Below, one piece after another: positions 26,749 to 35,360 of a stretch of DNA of 64,000 nt. The translations under genes and the position numbers were made by a program. The notes below the pieces were generated by a model. That model did not search any database. It was not told the DNA's origin and saw only the letters and a list, made by a program, of their open reading frames with translations. Origin of the DNA: Serratia rhizosphaerae (GTDB taxonomy: Bacteria; Pseudomonadota; Gammaproteobacteria; Enterobacterales; Enterobacteriaceae). The stretch spans positions 3,100,001-3,164,000 of the forward strand of contig NZ_CP041764.1 in assembly GCF_009817885.1 (NCBI RefSeq), given 5' to 3'. Numbering within the stretch: position 1 is the stretch's first letter; every line of letters starts with the position of its first letter.

Positions 26749-27507
26749 ATGAAGCCACAACATCGTCTGGACCAGATTCTGGACTATTTAAAGGGCCATA
26801 ATCTGGTCACGGTTGAACAACTGGTTGCGGCGATCGACGCATCGCCGGCCACCATTCGCCGCGACCTGATCAAACTGGATGAACAGGGCGTTATCAACCG
26901 CAGCCATGGCGGCGTGGCGCTCAATCGTTTTATTCCCGCCCAGCCCACCACCAATGAAAAACAGCTGCGTCATCTGCAGGAAAAGCGCGCCATTGCCCGG
27001 CAGGCGCTGGCGCTGATTAAGCCCGGCGATGCGGTGGTGCTGGACGCCGGCACCACCATGCTGGAGCTGGCGCGTAATCTGACCCATCTGCCGTTGCGGG
27101 TGATCACCGCCGATCTGCGCATCGCCCTGCTGCTGTCGGAGTTCAAACAGATAGAGGTCACCATTATCGGCGGACGCATTGATGACAGCAGCCAGTCCTG
27201 CATCGGCGACCATGGCCGCCGGCTGCTGCGCGGCGTCTATCCGGACATTGCCTTTATCAGCTGTAACTCCTGGAGCCTGGAGAAGGGTGTCACCACGCCG
27301 ACGGAAGAGAAGGCCGGGCTGAAGCAGGATCTGGCGGCCAACGCGCGCCGGCGCGTGTTGTTGGCGGACAGCAGCAAATACGGCGCCTATTCGCTGTTTT
27401 GCGTGACGCCGCTGGCCGAGCTGACCGACATTGTGACCGACGGCGCCCTGCCGGCGGAGATACAGCAGCAATTAACGGCGTTGCCCGCACAGTTGCATCT
27501 GGCGTAG
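26749..27507 (+). CDS. DeoR/GlpR-family repressor of the sugar acid operon
   Basis: 252 residues from the ATG at 26749 behind AAGGGA; a TTG 6 codons upstream inside pdxA2 is less likely. Residues 5-58 are the DeoR helix-turn-helix (RLDQILDYLKGHNLVTVEQLVAAIDASPATIRRDLIKLDEQGVINRSHGG). The rest is the phosphosugar-sensing domain with DAGTTMLELARNL and the terminal LLADSSKYG. It resembles YgbI types. It should sense a phosphorylated intermediate of the pathway and repress the kdgT operon through the palindromes at 23432-23540. Confidence 0.9.
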   Translation: MKPQHRLDQILDYLKGHNLVTVEQLVAAIDASPATIRRDLIKLDEQGVINRSHGGVALNRFIPAQPTTNEKQLRHLQEKRAIARQALALIKPGDAVVLDAGTTMLELARNLTHLPLRVITADLRIALLLSEFKQIEVTIIGGRIDDSSQSCIGDHGRRLLRGVYPDIAFISCNSWSLEKGVTTPTEEKAGLKQDLAANARRRVLLADSSKYGAYSLFCVTPLAELTDIVTDGALPAEIQQQLTALPAQLHLA

Positions 27508-27701
27508 CCGTCCGCAGGCCTGGCGGGCCGCTCGTCCGCCAGGCGTTATTCCCCCCCTCTATTTTCCCCGTGTATGTCACCGACGGACAACGTGACCTAC
27601 CCCCGGTTTAATGCCGATTTATTTTGTATCCCTACCATTTTTAGGTTACATCTTGTTAATAAATATAAATCATTTTGTTACAAATAAGGCAGGGGGAAGC
27701 G

Positions 27702-29072
27702 ATGGATTGGGTGATCGCGGGGTTGTCGGCCGTTAATGGCGTGGTATGGGGTGTCCCGATGCTGATCGGCATTCTGGGCATTGGTATTTTTCTGCAGGTT
27801 CGGCTCTCTTTTTTGCCGATTCGCCGGTTAGGCACCGGCTTTAAGCTGCTGTTCGAGCGTAATCACGACCGTGGCGACGGGCAGATCTCACCGTTCAACG
27901 CGCTGATGACCGCGCTGTCCGCCACCATTGGCACCGGCAATATTGCCGGCGTTGCCACGGCGGTGGTGCTCGGCGGCCCCGGTGCGCTGTTCTGGATGTG
28001 GATCACAGCGCTGGTGGGCATGGCGACCAAGTATTCCGAGGCGGTGCTGGCGGTGCGCTTTCGTGAGGTTGACGATCGCGGACACTATGTCGGCGGGCCG
28101 ATGTACTACATCAAGCACGGGTTAGGCAAAAAATGGATGTGGCTGGGGACGCTGTTTGCCTTTTTCGGCAGTATCGCCGGCTTCGGCATCGGCAATACCG
28201 TGCAGGCCAACTCGATTGCCGAGGCGCTGAACAGTAACTTCGGCATTTCCCACGGGATGACCGCCGGCGTTCTGGTGGTGCTGGTGGGGGCGGTGCTGAT
28301 CGGCGGTATTAAACGCATCGCCGACGTGGCGGGGAAACTGGTGCCGCTGATGACGGTGGGCTATTTCGCCGCCGGCATCATCGTGCTGGGGCTGAACGTG
28401 AGCGAGATCCCTGCGGCCTTCTCGCTGATTATTACCTCCGCCTTTACGCCGGTGGCGGCGCAGGGCGGCTTCGCCGGCGCGGCGGTCTGGGCGGCGATTC
28501 GCTTTGGCGTGGCGCGTGGGGTGTTCTCCAACGAGGCCGGTCTGGGCAGCGCGCCGATCGCCCACGCGGCAGCAAAAACGCAGAACCCGATTCGTCAGGG
28601 GCTGATCGCCATGCTGGGCACCTTTATCGACACCATCATCGTCTGCTCCATCACCGGTCTGACCATCATTATCAGCGGTAAATGGATCAGCGGTGAGACG
28701 GGCGCGGCGCTGACCTCGACGGCCTTCTCGTCGTCTCTGCCGGGCGGTAACTACATCGTGGCGGTGGCGCTGGCAATTTTTGCCTTTACCACCATTCTGG
28801 GCTGGAGTTTTTACGGCGAAAAGTGCATTCAGTATCTGTTCGGGCCGAAGATGATCGTGCCGTTCCGCATAGCCTGGATCATCGCGCTGCCGATTGGCGC
28901 CACCCAGTCGTTGGAGTTTGTCTGGCTGCTGGCCGATACGCTGAATGCAATGATGGCGATCCCGAACCTGATCGCCCTGGCGCTGTTAAGCCCGGTAGTG
29001 TACCGCCTGACGCGCGCGCATATTAATGACGTGAATGCGCCATCGGTGCAGGCCGACAGCACTAATCAGTAG
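27702..29072 (+). CDS. Alanine/glycine:cation symporter (AGCS family)
   Basis: 456 residues with about ten to eleven membrane helices. Family signatures: NALMTALSATIGTGNIAGVATAVVLGGPGALFWMWI near the N-terminus, GGPMYYIKHGL, and FSNEAGLGSAPIAHAAAKT. It takes up alanine or glycine with sodium or protons, like E. coli AlaJ/YaaJ types. The ATG at 27702 has GGGGAAG before it; an upstream in-frame start is weaker. It stands alone between the DeoR regulator and speD and ends at a shared terminator. Confidence 0.93.
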   Translation: MDWVIAGLSAVNGVVWGVPMLIGILGIGIFLQVRLSFLPIRRLGTGFKLLFERNHDRGDGQISPFNALMTALSATIGTGNIAGVATAVVLGGPGALFWMWITALVGMATKYSEAVLAVRFREVDDRGHYVGGPMYYIKHGLGKKWMWLGTLFAFFGSIAGFGIGNTVQANSIAEALNSNFGISHGMTAGVLVVLVGAVLIGGIKRIADVAGKLVPLMTVGYFAAGIIVLGLNVSEIPAAFSLIITSAFTPVAAQGGFAGAAVWAAIRFGVARGVFSNEAGLGSAPIAHAAAKTQNPIRQGLIAMLGTFIDTIIVCSITGLTIIISGKWISGETGAALTSTAFSSSLPGGNYIVAVALAIFAFTTILGWSFYGEKCIQYLFGPKMIVPFRIAWIIALPIGATQSLEFVWLLADTLNAMMAIPNLIALALLSPVVYRLTRAHINDVNAPSVQADSTNQ

Positions 29073-29090
29073 CGTTGGTCGCTAAAACAG

Positions 29091-29112
29091 CGGGGCAGCC
29101 TTGGCTGCCCCG
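29091..29112. terminator. Bidirectional terminator between the AGCS gene and speD
   Basis: CGGGGCAGCC and GGCTGCCCCG form a perfect 10-bp stem with a TT loop. On the reverse strand it is followed by CTGTTTTAG, so it best serves speED; on the forward strand the U tract is weak (TGTGGTTT). Confidence 0.75.
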
Positions 29113-29118
29113 TGTGGT

Positions 29119-29913
29119 TTACAGGTGAGGAATATTCCGCCCGTAATAGATCTCCTGCATCTCTTTCCACAGCAGATCGGTAATCCGTTGTCGTTCTTCC
29201 TCGCTCAGCGCCTCGGGTTTGGCGTTGAACAGATAGTGCTTCAGGTCGAAATCTTTCAGCAGCATCTTGGTATGGAAGATATTTTCCTGATAAACGTTCA
29301 CATCCATCATGTGGTACAGCGCCTTCATATCCTCAGACATAAAGTTCTGGATCGAATTGATCTCATGATCGATATAGTGCTTCACGCCGTTAACGTCACG
29401 GGTAAAACCGCGTACGCGGTAATCCATGGTGACGATATCCGACTCCAGCTGGTGGATCAGATAGTTCAGCGCCTTCAGCGGGGAAATCACGCCGCAGGTT
29501 GAGACTTCTATGTCGGCGCGGAAGGTGCACAGACCGCCCTCCGGATGGCTCTCCGGGTAGGTGTGTACGCAGATATGGCTCTTGTCCAGGTGTGCCACCA
29601 CCGTATTGGGCAGCGGGCCGGGGTGCTCCGAGGTATCAACATCTTTCGGATCGACCGGTTCTTCGCTCACCAGAATGGTGACGCTGGCGCCTTGCGGCTC
29701 GTAGTCCTGACGTGCGATGTTCAGAATATTGGCGCCAATGATCGAGCAGGTCTCGCTGAGGATCTCGGTCAGGCGATTGGCGTTGTATTGTTCGTCAATG
29801 TAGGCGATATAGCCATCGCGGTCGTCCGCGGTTTTGGCGTAACAAATATCGTAAATACAAAAACTCAGGCTTTTGGTCAGGTTATTGAAGCCGTGCAGTT
29901 TCAGCTTTTGCAA
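29119..29913 (-). CDS. speD: S-adenosylmethionine decarboxylase proenzyme SpeD
   Basis: 264 residues, equal to E. coli SpeD. It makes decarboxylated S-adenosylmethionine for spermidine synthesis. It cleaves itself in HLDKSHICVHTYPE between Lys111 and Ser112, and Ser112 becomes the pyruvoyl cofactor. The start codon is TTG at 29913 with a strong AGGGGGTGA site 6 bases before it; MQKLKLHGFNNLTKSL matches the family start. It lies 56 bp behind speE in one operon. Confidence 0.97.
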   Translation of the reverse strand: MQKLKLHGFNNLTKSLSFCIYDICYAKTADDRDGYIAYIDEQYNANRLTEILSETCSIIGANILNIARQDYEPQGASVTILVSEEPVDPKDVDTSEHPGPLPNTVVAHLDKSHICVHTYPESHPEGGLCTFRADIEVSTCGVISPLKALNYLIHQLESDIVTMDYRVRGFTRDVNGVKHYIDHEINSIQNFMSEDMKALYHMMDVNVYQENIFHTKMLLKDFDLKHYLFNAKPEALSEEERQRITDLLWKEMQEIYYGRNIPHL

Positions 29914-29969
29914 TTTGGTTCACCCCCTTTGTTTTTCTCGGGTCTAGCGTGGAATGCGCTCTTTGCCGC

Positions 29970-30836
29970 TTATGCCGGTGCGTTGGCCAGGGCATTGAGC
30001 AGGTATTGCGGCAAGGCAAAGCTGCCGCTGTGGACCGCCGGGTTGTAATAACGGCAGTGTAAACCGCTTTGGTTAAAGCGCTGTTGCAGCGTGGCGAGGT
30101 CAAGCTGACGCAGCGCCGGGTTCTGGCTGGCCCAGGCAAAGGTCATAATGCCGCCGTAATAGGTCGGGATTGCCGCCTGATAAAAGCTGACGTCCTGGAA
30201 ATAGTGGCTTAACCGGGTGTGGCTGTTGACGGCCTCATCCTGCTGCAGGAAGCAGACGCCGTTCTGCGCGACGAAAATGCCGTTCTCATTCAGGCAGCGG
30301 GCGCAGCCTTCATAGAATGCCGAGGTAAACAGGCTTTCGCCGGGGCCGATCGGGTCGGTGCAGTCGGAGATAATCACATCGAATTTTTCATCGGTCTGAT
30401 TAACGAAGTTAACGCCGTCGTCGATCACCAGTTTGAAACGCGGGTCGTCGTAGGCGCCGGCGTTGTGGTTGGGCAGGTACTGGCGGCAGAACTCCACCAC
30501 GCCGGCATCAATTTCCACCATGGTGATCTGCTCAACGCCGCGGTGGCGGCTGACTTCACGCAGCATACCGCCGTCGCCGCCGCCGATGATCAATACTTTC
30601 TTCGCCTGGCCGTGGGCCAGCAGCGGTACGTGAGTCATCATCTCGTGGTAGATGAACTCGTCGCGTTCGGTGGTCTGCACCACGCCGTCGAGCGCCATCA
30701 CGCGTCCTAACACTGCGTTTTCAAAGATCACCAGATCCTGATGCTCGGTTTTTTCACGGTACAGCTCTTTCTCTACCGCGAAGTACTGACCAAAGCTGTC
30801 GTGCAGCGTTTCATACCAAATTTCTTTTTGGGCCAT
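29970..30836 (-). CDS. speE: Spermidine synthase SpeE
   Basis: 288 residues from ATG 30836, as in E. coli; in-frame starts up to 30908 are discarded because MAQKEIWYETLHDSFGQYFAV is the conserved N-terminus. It transfers the aminopropyl group from decarboxylated AdoMet to putrescine. Motifs: LDGVVQTTERDEFIYHEMM, the nucleotide loop LIIGGGDGGMLREVSRH, VEIDAGVVEFCRQYLP, and DVIISDCTDPIGPGESLFT with the catalytic Asp. It is the first gene of speED. Confidence 0.97.
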   Translation of the reverse strand: MAQKEIWYETLHDSFGQYFAVEKELYREKTEHQDLVIFENAVLGRVMALDGVVQTTERDEFIYHEMMTHVPLLAHGQAKKVLIIGGGDGGMLREVSRHRGVEQITMVEIDAGVVEFCRQYLPNHNAGAYDDPRFKLVIDDGVNFVNQTDEKFDVIISDCTDPIGPGESLFTSAFYEGCARCLNENGIFVAQNGVCFLQQDEAVNSHTRLSHYFQDVSFYQAAIPTYYGGIMTFAWASQNPALRQLDLATLQQRFNQSGLHCRYYNPAVHSGSFALPQYLLNALANAPA

Positions 30837-30969
30837 GTCGGGATGCTCCGTAATAACAGCCATGAAAAATCGGCGCAACATAATAGCTAACTCTGCTACA
30901 GGTTGCACGGTGGAATTTCACACAATCGGCGGGAAAAGGGACGAGCGGCGGCGGGGGAGCCGGCCGCCT

Positions 30970-31317
30970 TTAGTTGGCGTAGGCCAGCAGGCTGAGGGAG
31001 TCGCGTGCCAGCGATTTGCACTTGGTCGGCGTGGGGATGGCGATGCCGCTGAGATCGCGGTAGCTGTCCTCGCCCAAGGCTTTCATATCAAAGTGATTAT
31101 AGTTGCTGAGATCCCAACGGTTCTGCTGGGCAAAATAGACGATGGCTCGTTTGACCTGCTCGTTAGGCAAATCTTTGTAACCACAGTTGTTTTTCAGGTA
31201 CACAAACACCGCGGTCAGATCCGCCAGGTCTTCCGCCTCTGATTCATTGAGCGCCAGGCTGGCGTTGGAAAAGCCCAGCGTACTCAGCAACAGTATCAAT
31301 AAAGTTGTCTTTTTCAT
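30970..31317 (-). CDS. yacC: YacC, small periplasmic protein with PulS/OutS-like domain
   Basis: 115 residues, equal in length to E. coli YacC. A signal peptide with cleavage after about residue 22 (MKKTTLLILLLSTLGFSNASLA) is followed by a conserved domain: NESEAEDLADLTAVFVYLKNNCGY, AIVYFAQQNRWDLSNYNHFDMKALGEDSYRDLSGI. It has two cysteines that can form a disulfide. It is related to secretin pilotins (PulS/OutS), though without a lipobox. Its role is unknown. It is upstream of speE on the same strand with a 133-bp gap. Confidence 0.92.
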   Translation of the reverse strand: MKKTTLLILLLSTLGFSNASLALNESEAEDLADLTAVFVYLKNNCGYKDLPNEQVKRAIVYFAQQNRWDLSNYNHFDMKALGEDSYRDLSGIAIPTPTKCKSLARDSLSLLAYAN

Positions 31318-31472
31318 CGTGACAATGGGGCCGTTGGTTGTCTGCAGACGTTACCACACTTTTTCCCTTCCCACTCTACTTTCGTCTGCGGGGGATGCTT
31401 TGCAGTTTATCCGGCCTGCACGTATGATTTCTGTTCGTTTCACAGGAGGGTAGGCACAAGGAGTGTATAACG

Positions 31473-32303
31473 ATGACGGCATTAATGTTCCCCTGTACGG
31501 TATTCGAGACCCAAAAACGGATGGATGACTACGGAGCGGAGGATATGCGCAGCGGCGACCTGACGGCTGGCCAGTTAAAGACGCAGTTTCGTTTAACGGA
31601 CATCTCTACCAAGGTAGAGCCGTACACGCTGAGGCGGCTCGCCGCTTTTGGCGGCCGGTCGTCAATGTTCAGGCCGCCGGCTGCGGGTGGGCCGGTAGGG
31701 CGTCAGGAATGCGCCCGGATACTGTTTGATGAGTTCCGGGAACTGTCAGCGACCTTTGCGCTATACGGCCCGTATCGGCATTTGATTGGCAAGATGATCA
31801 ACCATATGCAATACGGTAACGGCACGCCGTTTCGGGATGCGTTGTTAGACCAGGCGCTGAAGGAGCATATTCTTAATGATAGGACTGACGAGAGTTCATT
31901 AATAAGAATAAGGGATACATTAAAAACATATATTAACAAGGATAGGAAAATATACCCATCCGGAGATTTTGATAAAATAAACTCAATCATACGTGGGAGT
32001 AAACTTCCTAAGTTTGATCGGTTCCAGGATAACTTTAATGGCATGGGGATTACAGTTCATGATACATGGGCTACACATATAAAAATAAAGTCTTTAAAGA
32101 TAAATGACGCTGGTTATTTAGCTGTGGTGAACTACAAAGTACAAGATCACTTCGGTTTGGATGCAGAGGATGTTTTAAAATTCAAATTTCATCAGTTTCG
32201 TTTTTTTCGCATCTGGTTTGTACTTCAGCGCTATAATCAATTTGGTTTCAAACCTTTCATGACAAATATGGAAGTTGATATCCATGTTAAGGAGATGATA
32301 TGA
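31473..32303 (+). CDS. DUF3289 family protein, possible toxin or effector
   Basis: 276 residues. The N-terminus MTALMFPCTVFETQKRMDDYGAEDMRSGDLTAGQLKTQF and the C-terminus VQDHFGLDAEDVLKFKFHQFRFFRIWFVLQRYNQFGFKPFMTNMEVDIHV are typical of the DUF3289 family of enterobacteria, whose function is not established. RBS AAGGAG lies 9 bases before the ATG. The coding sequence is mosaic: GC-rich to about 31850, then AT-rich with many AAA/ATA codons. The stop overlaps the start of a DUF943 gene (ATGA). The pairing with a small membrane protein of the DUF943 family and the mosaic composition suggest an exported toxin with its immunity protein. No signal peptide is seen. Confidence 0.82.
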   Translation: MTALMFPCTVFETQKRMDDYGAEDMRSGDLTAGQLKTQFRLTDISTKVEPYTLRRLAAFGGRSSMFRPPAAGGPVGRQECARILFDEFRELSATFALYGPYRHLIGKMINHMQYGNGTPFRDALLDQALKEHILNDRTDESSLIRIRDTLKTYINKDRKIYPSGDFDKINSIIRGSKLPKFDRFQDNFNGMGITVHDTWATHIKIKSLKINDAGYLAVVNYKVQDHFGLDAEDVLKFKFHQFRFFRIWFVLQRYNQFGFKPFMTNMEVDIHVKEMI

Positions 32304-32782
32304 GAGATGCTAAGAGTGCTAAAGGAAAGGTTTTTTTTATCTTTATTAGTGCTGTATTTACTGTTTTTTTATTATACTTAATGCTTCGTCCAGTTAAAAT
32401 TATTGGGTTTCATTCCCTTAGTGATGATGTTAACGTTATTTTAGTAGATAATTTTCCGCTAACTGATAAAGGAAAGATTGACTGGTGGTTAAAAAATGAA
32501 AAGAAATTAGAAGAAATGAATGAAATACCTGATGGAAATGGAGATGGGTATTATCATATTGATTTTCTTGATTTTGGTGATGGATATAAAGAAGAAGGTA
32601 AGTATGATCGCCTTTGCTTTTATGATATGAATACAGAAAAAAACTGCATTGATAAAAACATCGTTTTTTCTGTTAGTAAAAGTCGTAATTTGGGAACTGT
32701 GTTTACAACTTATGAGGGACGCTACAGATTGGGGAAAAACGATGAAATTATTGAGGATAAGATTTCCTTTAAAGTCTGGTGA
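32300..32782 (+). CDS. DUF943 family membrane protein, possible immunity protein
   Basis: 160 residues. One N-terminal membrane helix (VFFIFISAVFTVFLLYLML), then RPVKIIGFH, VLVDNFPLTDKGKIDWWLKNE, DFGDGYKEEGKYDRLCFYDM and a C-terminal beta-rich part (NLGTVFTTYEGRYRL), all features of DUF943, a family common in enterobacterial accessory loci. The bulk should face the periplasm. It is AT-rich and couples to the DUF3289 gene by a 4-base overlap. Function is unproven; immunity to its neighbour is the simplest reading. Confidence 0.82.
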   Translation: MRDAKSAKGKVFFIFISAVFTVFLLYLMLRPVKIIGFHSLSDDVNVILVDNFPLTDKGKIDWWLKNEKKLEEMNEIPDGNGDGYYHIDFLDFGDGYKEEGKYDRLCFYDMNTEKNCIDKNIVFSVSKSRNLGTVFTTYEGRYRLGKNDEIIEDKISFKVW

Positions 32783-32944
32783 ACTGATGGGGGCGAGTCT
32801 TAAATGCTCAGTGATTGAGTCAAAAATAGCGCGTTGGTCACACATCATTGTACTGTTGTCATGATTATTGCAGGCATCGGTTGTCGAGCCCAAATAACTT
32901 GACGTAACTTAACAAAACAAGACGAATCAAACTATTATTGATAC

Positions 32945-32975
32945 TTGACCTTCCACCAAGGGGAGGGTTTAGGCT
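32945..32975 (+). promoter_or_regulatory. CueR-type (MerR family) promoter of cueO
   Basis: The -35 TTGACC and -10 TAGGCT are separated by 19 bases, longer than the normal 17 as in MerR-class promoters. The spacer carries the CueR-like dyad ACCTTCC...GGAGGGT, with one mismatch. It lies 39 bp before cueO. The match to the known copA/cueO promoters (CTTGACCTTCC...GGAAGGTTTA) is close. Confidence 0.88.
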
Positions 32976-33014
32976 GGCCTGATGCTTTCATGTAACTGGA
33001 AAAGGGAGTCAGCT

Positions 33015-34664
33015 ATGTTACGTCGTGATTTTATTAAGTTTACCGCTGCGCTGGGCGCGGCCAGCGCATTACCGCTCTGGAGCCGGGCCGCCTGGGCGGC
33101 CGATCTGCCCGCGCTGCCGATACCGCCGCTGCTGATGCCGGATGCGCAAGGAAAGCTGGCGCTGGCGCTGCAGACCGGCGAGATGAACTGGCTGCCGCAG
33201 GCGGCGACCAAAACCTGGGGCGTCAACGGCGCTCTGCTGGGGCCGGCGGTGCGTTTGCAGCGCGGCAAGCCGGTGACGGTCGATATCAACAACCAACTGC
33301 CGGAAGCCAGCACCGTACACTGGCACGGGCTGGAAATTCCCGGCGACGTCGACGGCGGCCCACAGGCGCTGATCGCGCCGGGCACTACCCGCACCGTACA
33401 TTTCACCATTGACCAGCCGGCGGCCACCTGCTGGTTCCACCCGCATACGCACGGCAAAACCGGCCATCAGGTGATGATGGGGCTGGGGGGGCTGGTGCTG
33501 CTGGAAGATGAAGAGAGCGGCAAGCTGCCGCTGCCGAAAACCTGGGGTAAGGACGATATCCCGGTGATTTTGCAGGATAAACGCCTGGGCAAAGATGCGC
33601 AGATTGAGTATCAGCTCGATATCATGAGCGCGGCGGTGGGCTGGTTTGGCGACCGCATGTTTACCAACGGCGCGCAGTATCCGCAGCACATCGCGCCGCG
33701 CGGTTGGCTGCGCCTGCGTTTTCTTAACGGGTGTAACGCGCGCTCGCTGCAGCTGGCGACCAGCGATCGGCGCCCGCTGTATGTGATCGCCAGCGACGGC
33801 GGCTTCCTCGGTGAGCCGGTGAAGCTGACGGAACTGCCGATGCTGATGGGCGAACGGTTTGAGGTGCTGGTTGACGCCAGCGACGGTAAACCGTTTGATA
33901 TCGTCACGCTGCCGGTACAGCAGATGGGCATGACGCTGGCGCCGTTCGATCGGCCGCTGCCGGTGCTGCACATTCAGCCATCGCTGGCGCAGGGGATTAA
34001 ATCCATGCCGGACAGCCTGGTGAAACTGCCGGCGCTGCCTGCCGCCGCCGGCGTACAGCAGCGTGAGTTCCGTCTGATGATGGATCCAAAGCTGGATATG
34101 CTGGGGATGAAAGCGCTGATGGACCGCTACGGCCATCAGGCGATGGCCGGCATGAGCATGGATCACGGCAGCATGGGCCACGGCGCACCGGAGAGCGGCG
34201 ACAAGATGGCCGGTATGGATCACGGCAAGATGGATCACGGCAACATGGCCGGTATGGATCATGGCAAGATGGACCACAGCAAGATGGCGGGGATGAAGCA
34301 CGGCGAGCAGCCGTATGATTTCAGCCACGGTAATACCATCAACGGCAAGGCGTTTGATATGAGCAAGCCGATGTTCGCCGCCAAGCGCGGACAGTATGAG
34401 AAGTGGGTCATCTCCGGTGAAGGCGACATGATGCTGCATCCTTTCCACATTCACGGCACCCAGTTCCGTATTTTGAGTGAAAACGGCAAGCCGCCGGCGG
34501 CGCATCGCGCTGGCTGGAAGGACACGGTGCGGGTGGAAGGCGCGCGCAGTGAAGTGCTGGTGCAGTTCAACCATGAAGCCAGCGCGGAGCACGCCTATAT
34601 GGCGCACTGCCACCTGTTGGAGCATGAAGATACCGGCATGATGATGGGCTTTACCGTCGCCTGA
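33015..34664 (+). CDS. cueO: Multicopper oxidase CueO (cuprous oxidase)
   Basis: 549 residues from ATG 33015. A twin-arginine signal (MLRRDFIKFTAALGAASALPLWSRAAWA) sends it folded to the periplasm, where it oxidises Cu(I) to the less harmful Cu(II). Three cupredoxin domains with copper ligands HWHG, FHPHTHG, HPFHIHG and HCHLLEHEDTGMM. The Met/His-rich insert over the substrate site is long and repetitive (several MDHGKMDH and MAGMDHG units, about residues 373-425). It lies between the DUF3289/DUF943 islet and hpt; in E. coli it follows yacC directly. A CueR promoter precedes it. Confidence 0.96.
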   Translation: MLRRDFIKFTAALGAASALPLWSRAAWAADLPALPIPPLLMPDAQGKLALALQTGEMNWLPQAATKTWGVNGALLGPAVRLQRGKPVTVDINNQLPEASTVHWHGLEIPGDVDGGPQALIAPGTTRTVHFTIDQPAATCWFHPHTHGKTGHQVMMGLGGLVLLEDEESGKLPLPKTWGKDDIPVILQDKRLGKDAQIEYQLDIMSAAVGWFGDRMFTNGAQYPQHIAPRGWLRLRFLNGCNARSLQLATSDRRPLYVIASDGGFLGEPVKLTELPMLMGERFEVLVDASDGKPFDIVTLPVQQMGMTLAPFDRPLPVLHIQPSLAQGIKSMPDSLVKLPALPAAAGVQQREFRLMMDPKLDMLGMKALMDRYGHQAMAGMSMDHGSMGHGAPESGDKMAGMDHGKMDHGNMAGMDHGKMDHSKMAGMKHGEQPYDFSHGNTINGKAFDMSKPMFAAKRGQYEKWVISGEGDMMLHPFHIHGTQFRILSENGKPPAAHRAGWKDTVRVEGARSEVLVQFNHEASAEHAYMAHCHLLEHEDTGMMMGFTVA

Positions 34665-34757
34665 CGGTAAAAATAGCAGGGCGGCGCGCTCGCGTCGCCT
34701 CTGCTGTCAGGCTATGCTAGAATCTGCGCCTTTCTTCCGGCAATAGACCTGAAAACT

Positions 34758-35294
34758 ATGAAACACACTGTAGAAGTAATGATTTCCGAGCAGGAAGTTA
34801 AGACCCGAATCGCCGAACTTGGCCGCCAGATCACCGAAAATTACCGCGACAGCGGCAGCGATATGGTGCTGGTCGGGCTGCTGCGCGGCTCATTTATGTT
34901 TATGGCCGACCTGTGCCGCACCATTGAGGTGTCGCATGAGGTTGATTTCATGACCGCCTCCAGCTACGGCAGCGGCATGTCCACCACCCGCGACGTGAAA
35001 ATCCTCAAAGATCTGGATGAAGACATCCGCGGCAAAGACGTGCTGATCGTGGAAGATATTATTGATTCCGGCAATACGCTGAACAAAGTGCGCGAGATTC
35101 TGGCGCTGCGCGGCCCGAAATCACTGGCGATCTGTACGCTGCTGGATAAACCGGAGCGTCGTGAAGTGGATGTGCCGGTAGAGTACGTCGGTTTCTCTAT
35201 TCCGGACGAGTTTGTGGTCGGCTACGGCATCGACTATGCCCAGCGCTACCGCCATCTGCCGTATGTCGGCAAAGTGGTGCTGCTCGACGAATAA
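34758..35294 (+). CDS. hpt: Hypoxanthine phosphoribosyltransferase Hpt
   Basis: 178 residues, equal to E. coli Hpt. It makes IMP from hypoxanthine and PRPP in purine salvage. The PRPP-binding motif VLIVEDIIDSGNTL with two acidic residues, LVGLLRGSFMFMADL, and the aromatic base-stacking region VEYVGFSIPDEFVVGYGIDYAQRYR are all present. A likely extended -10 (TATGCTAGAAT) stands about 40 bp before the ATG. It is convergent with can. Confidence 0.97.
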   Translation: MKHTVEVMISEQEVKTRIAELGRQITENYRDSGSDMVLVGLLRGSFMFMADLCRTIEVSHEVDFMTASSYGSGMSTTRDVKILKDLDEDIRGKDVLIVEDIIDSGNTLNKVREILALRGPKSLAICTLLDKPERREVDVPVEYVGFSIPDEFVVGYGIDYAQRYRHLPYVGKVVLLDE

Positions 35295-35303
35295 TCAAGA
35301 TTG

Positions 35304-35330
35304 GGGGCGGCGCGGTTTAACGCGCGCCCC
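35304..35330. terminator. GC-rich hairpin between convergent hpt and can
   Basis: GGGGCGGCGCG pairs with CGCGCGCCCC (one bulged G) around a GTTTAA loop. No T tract follows on either side, so its terminator role is uncertain. Confidence 0.4.
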
Positions 35331-35360
35331 GCCAGCTTACCGCTATCTATCAGACTTCGC

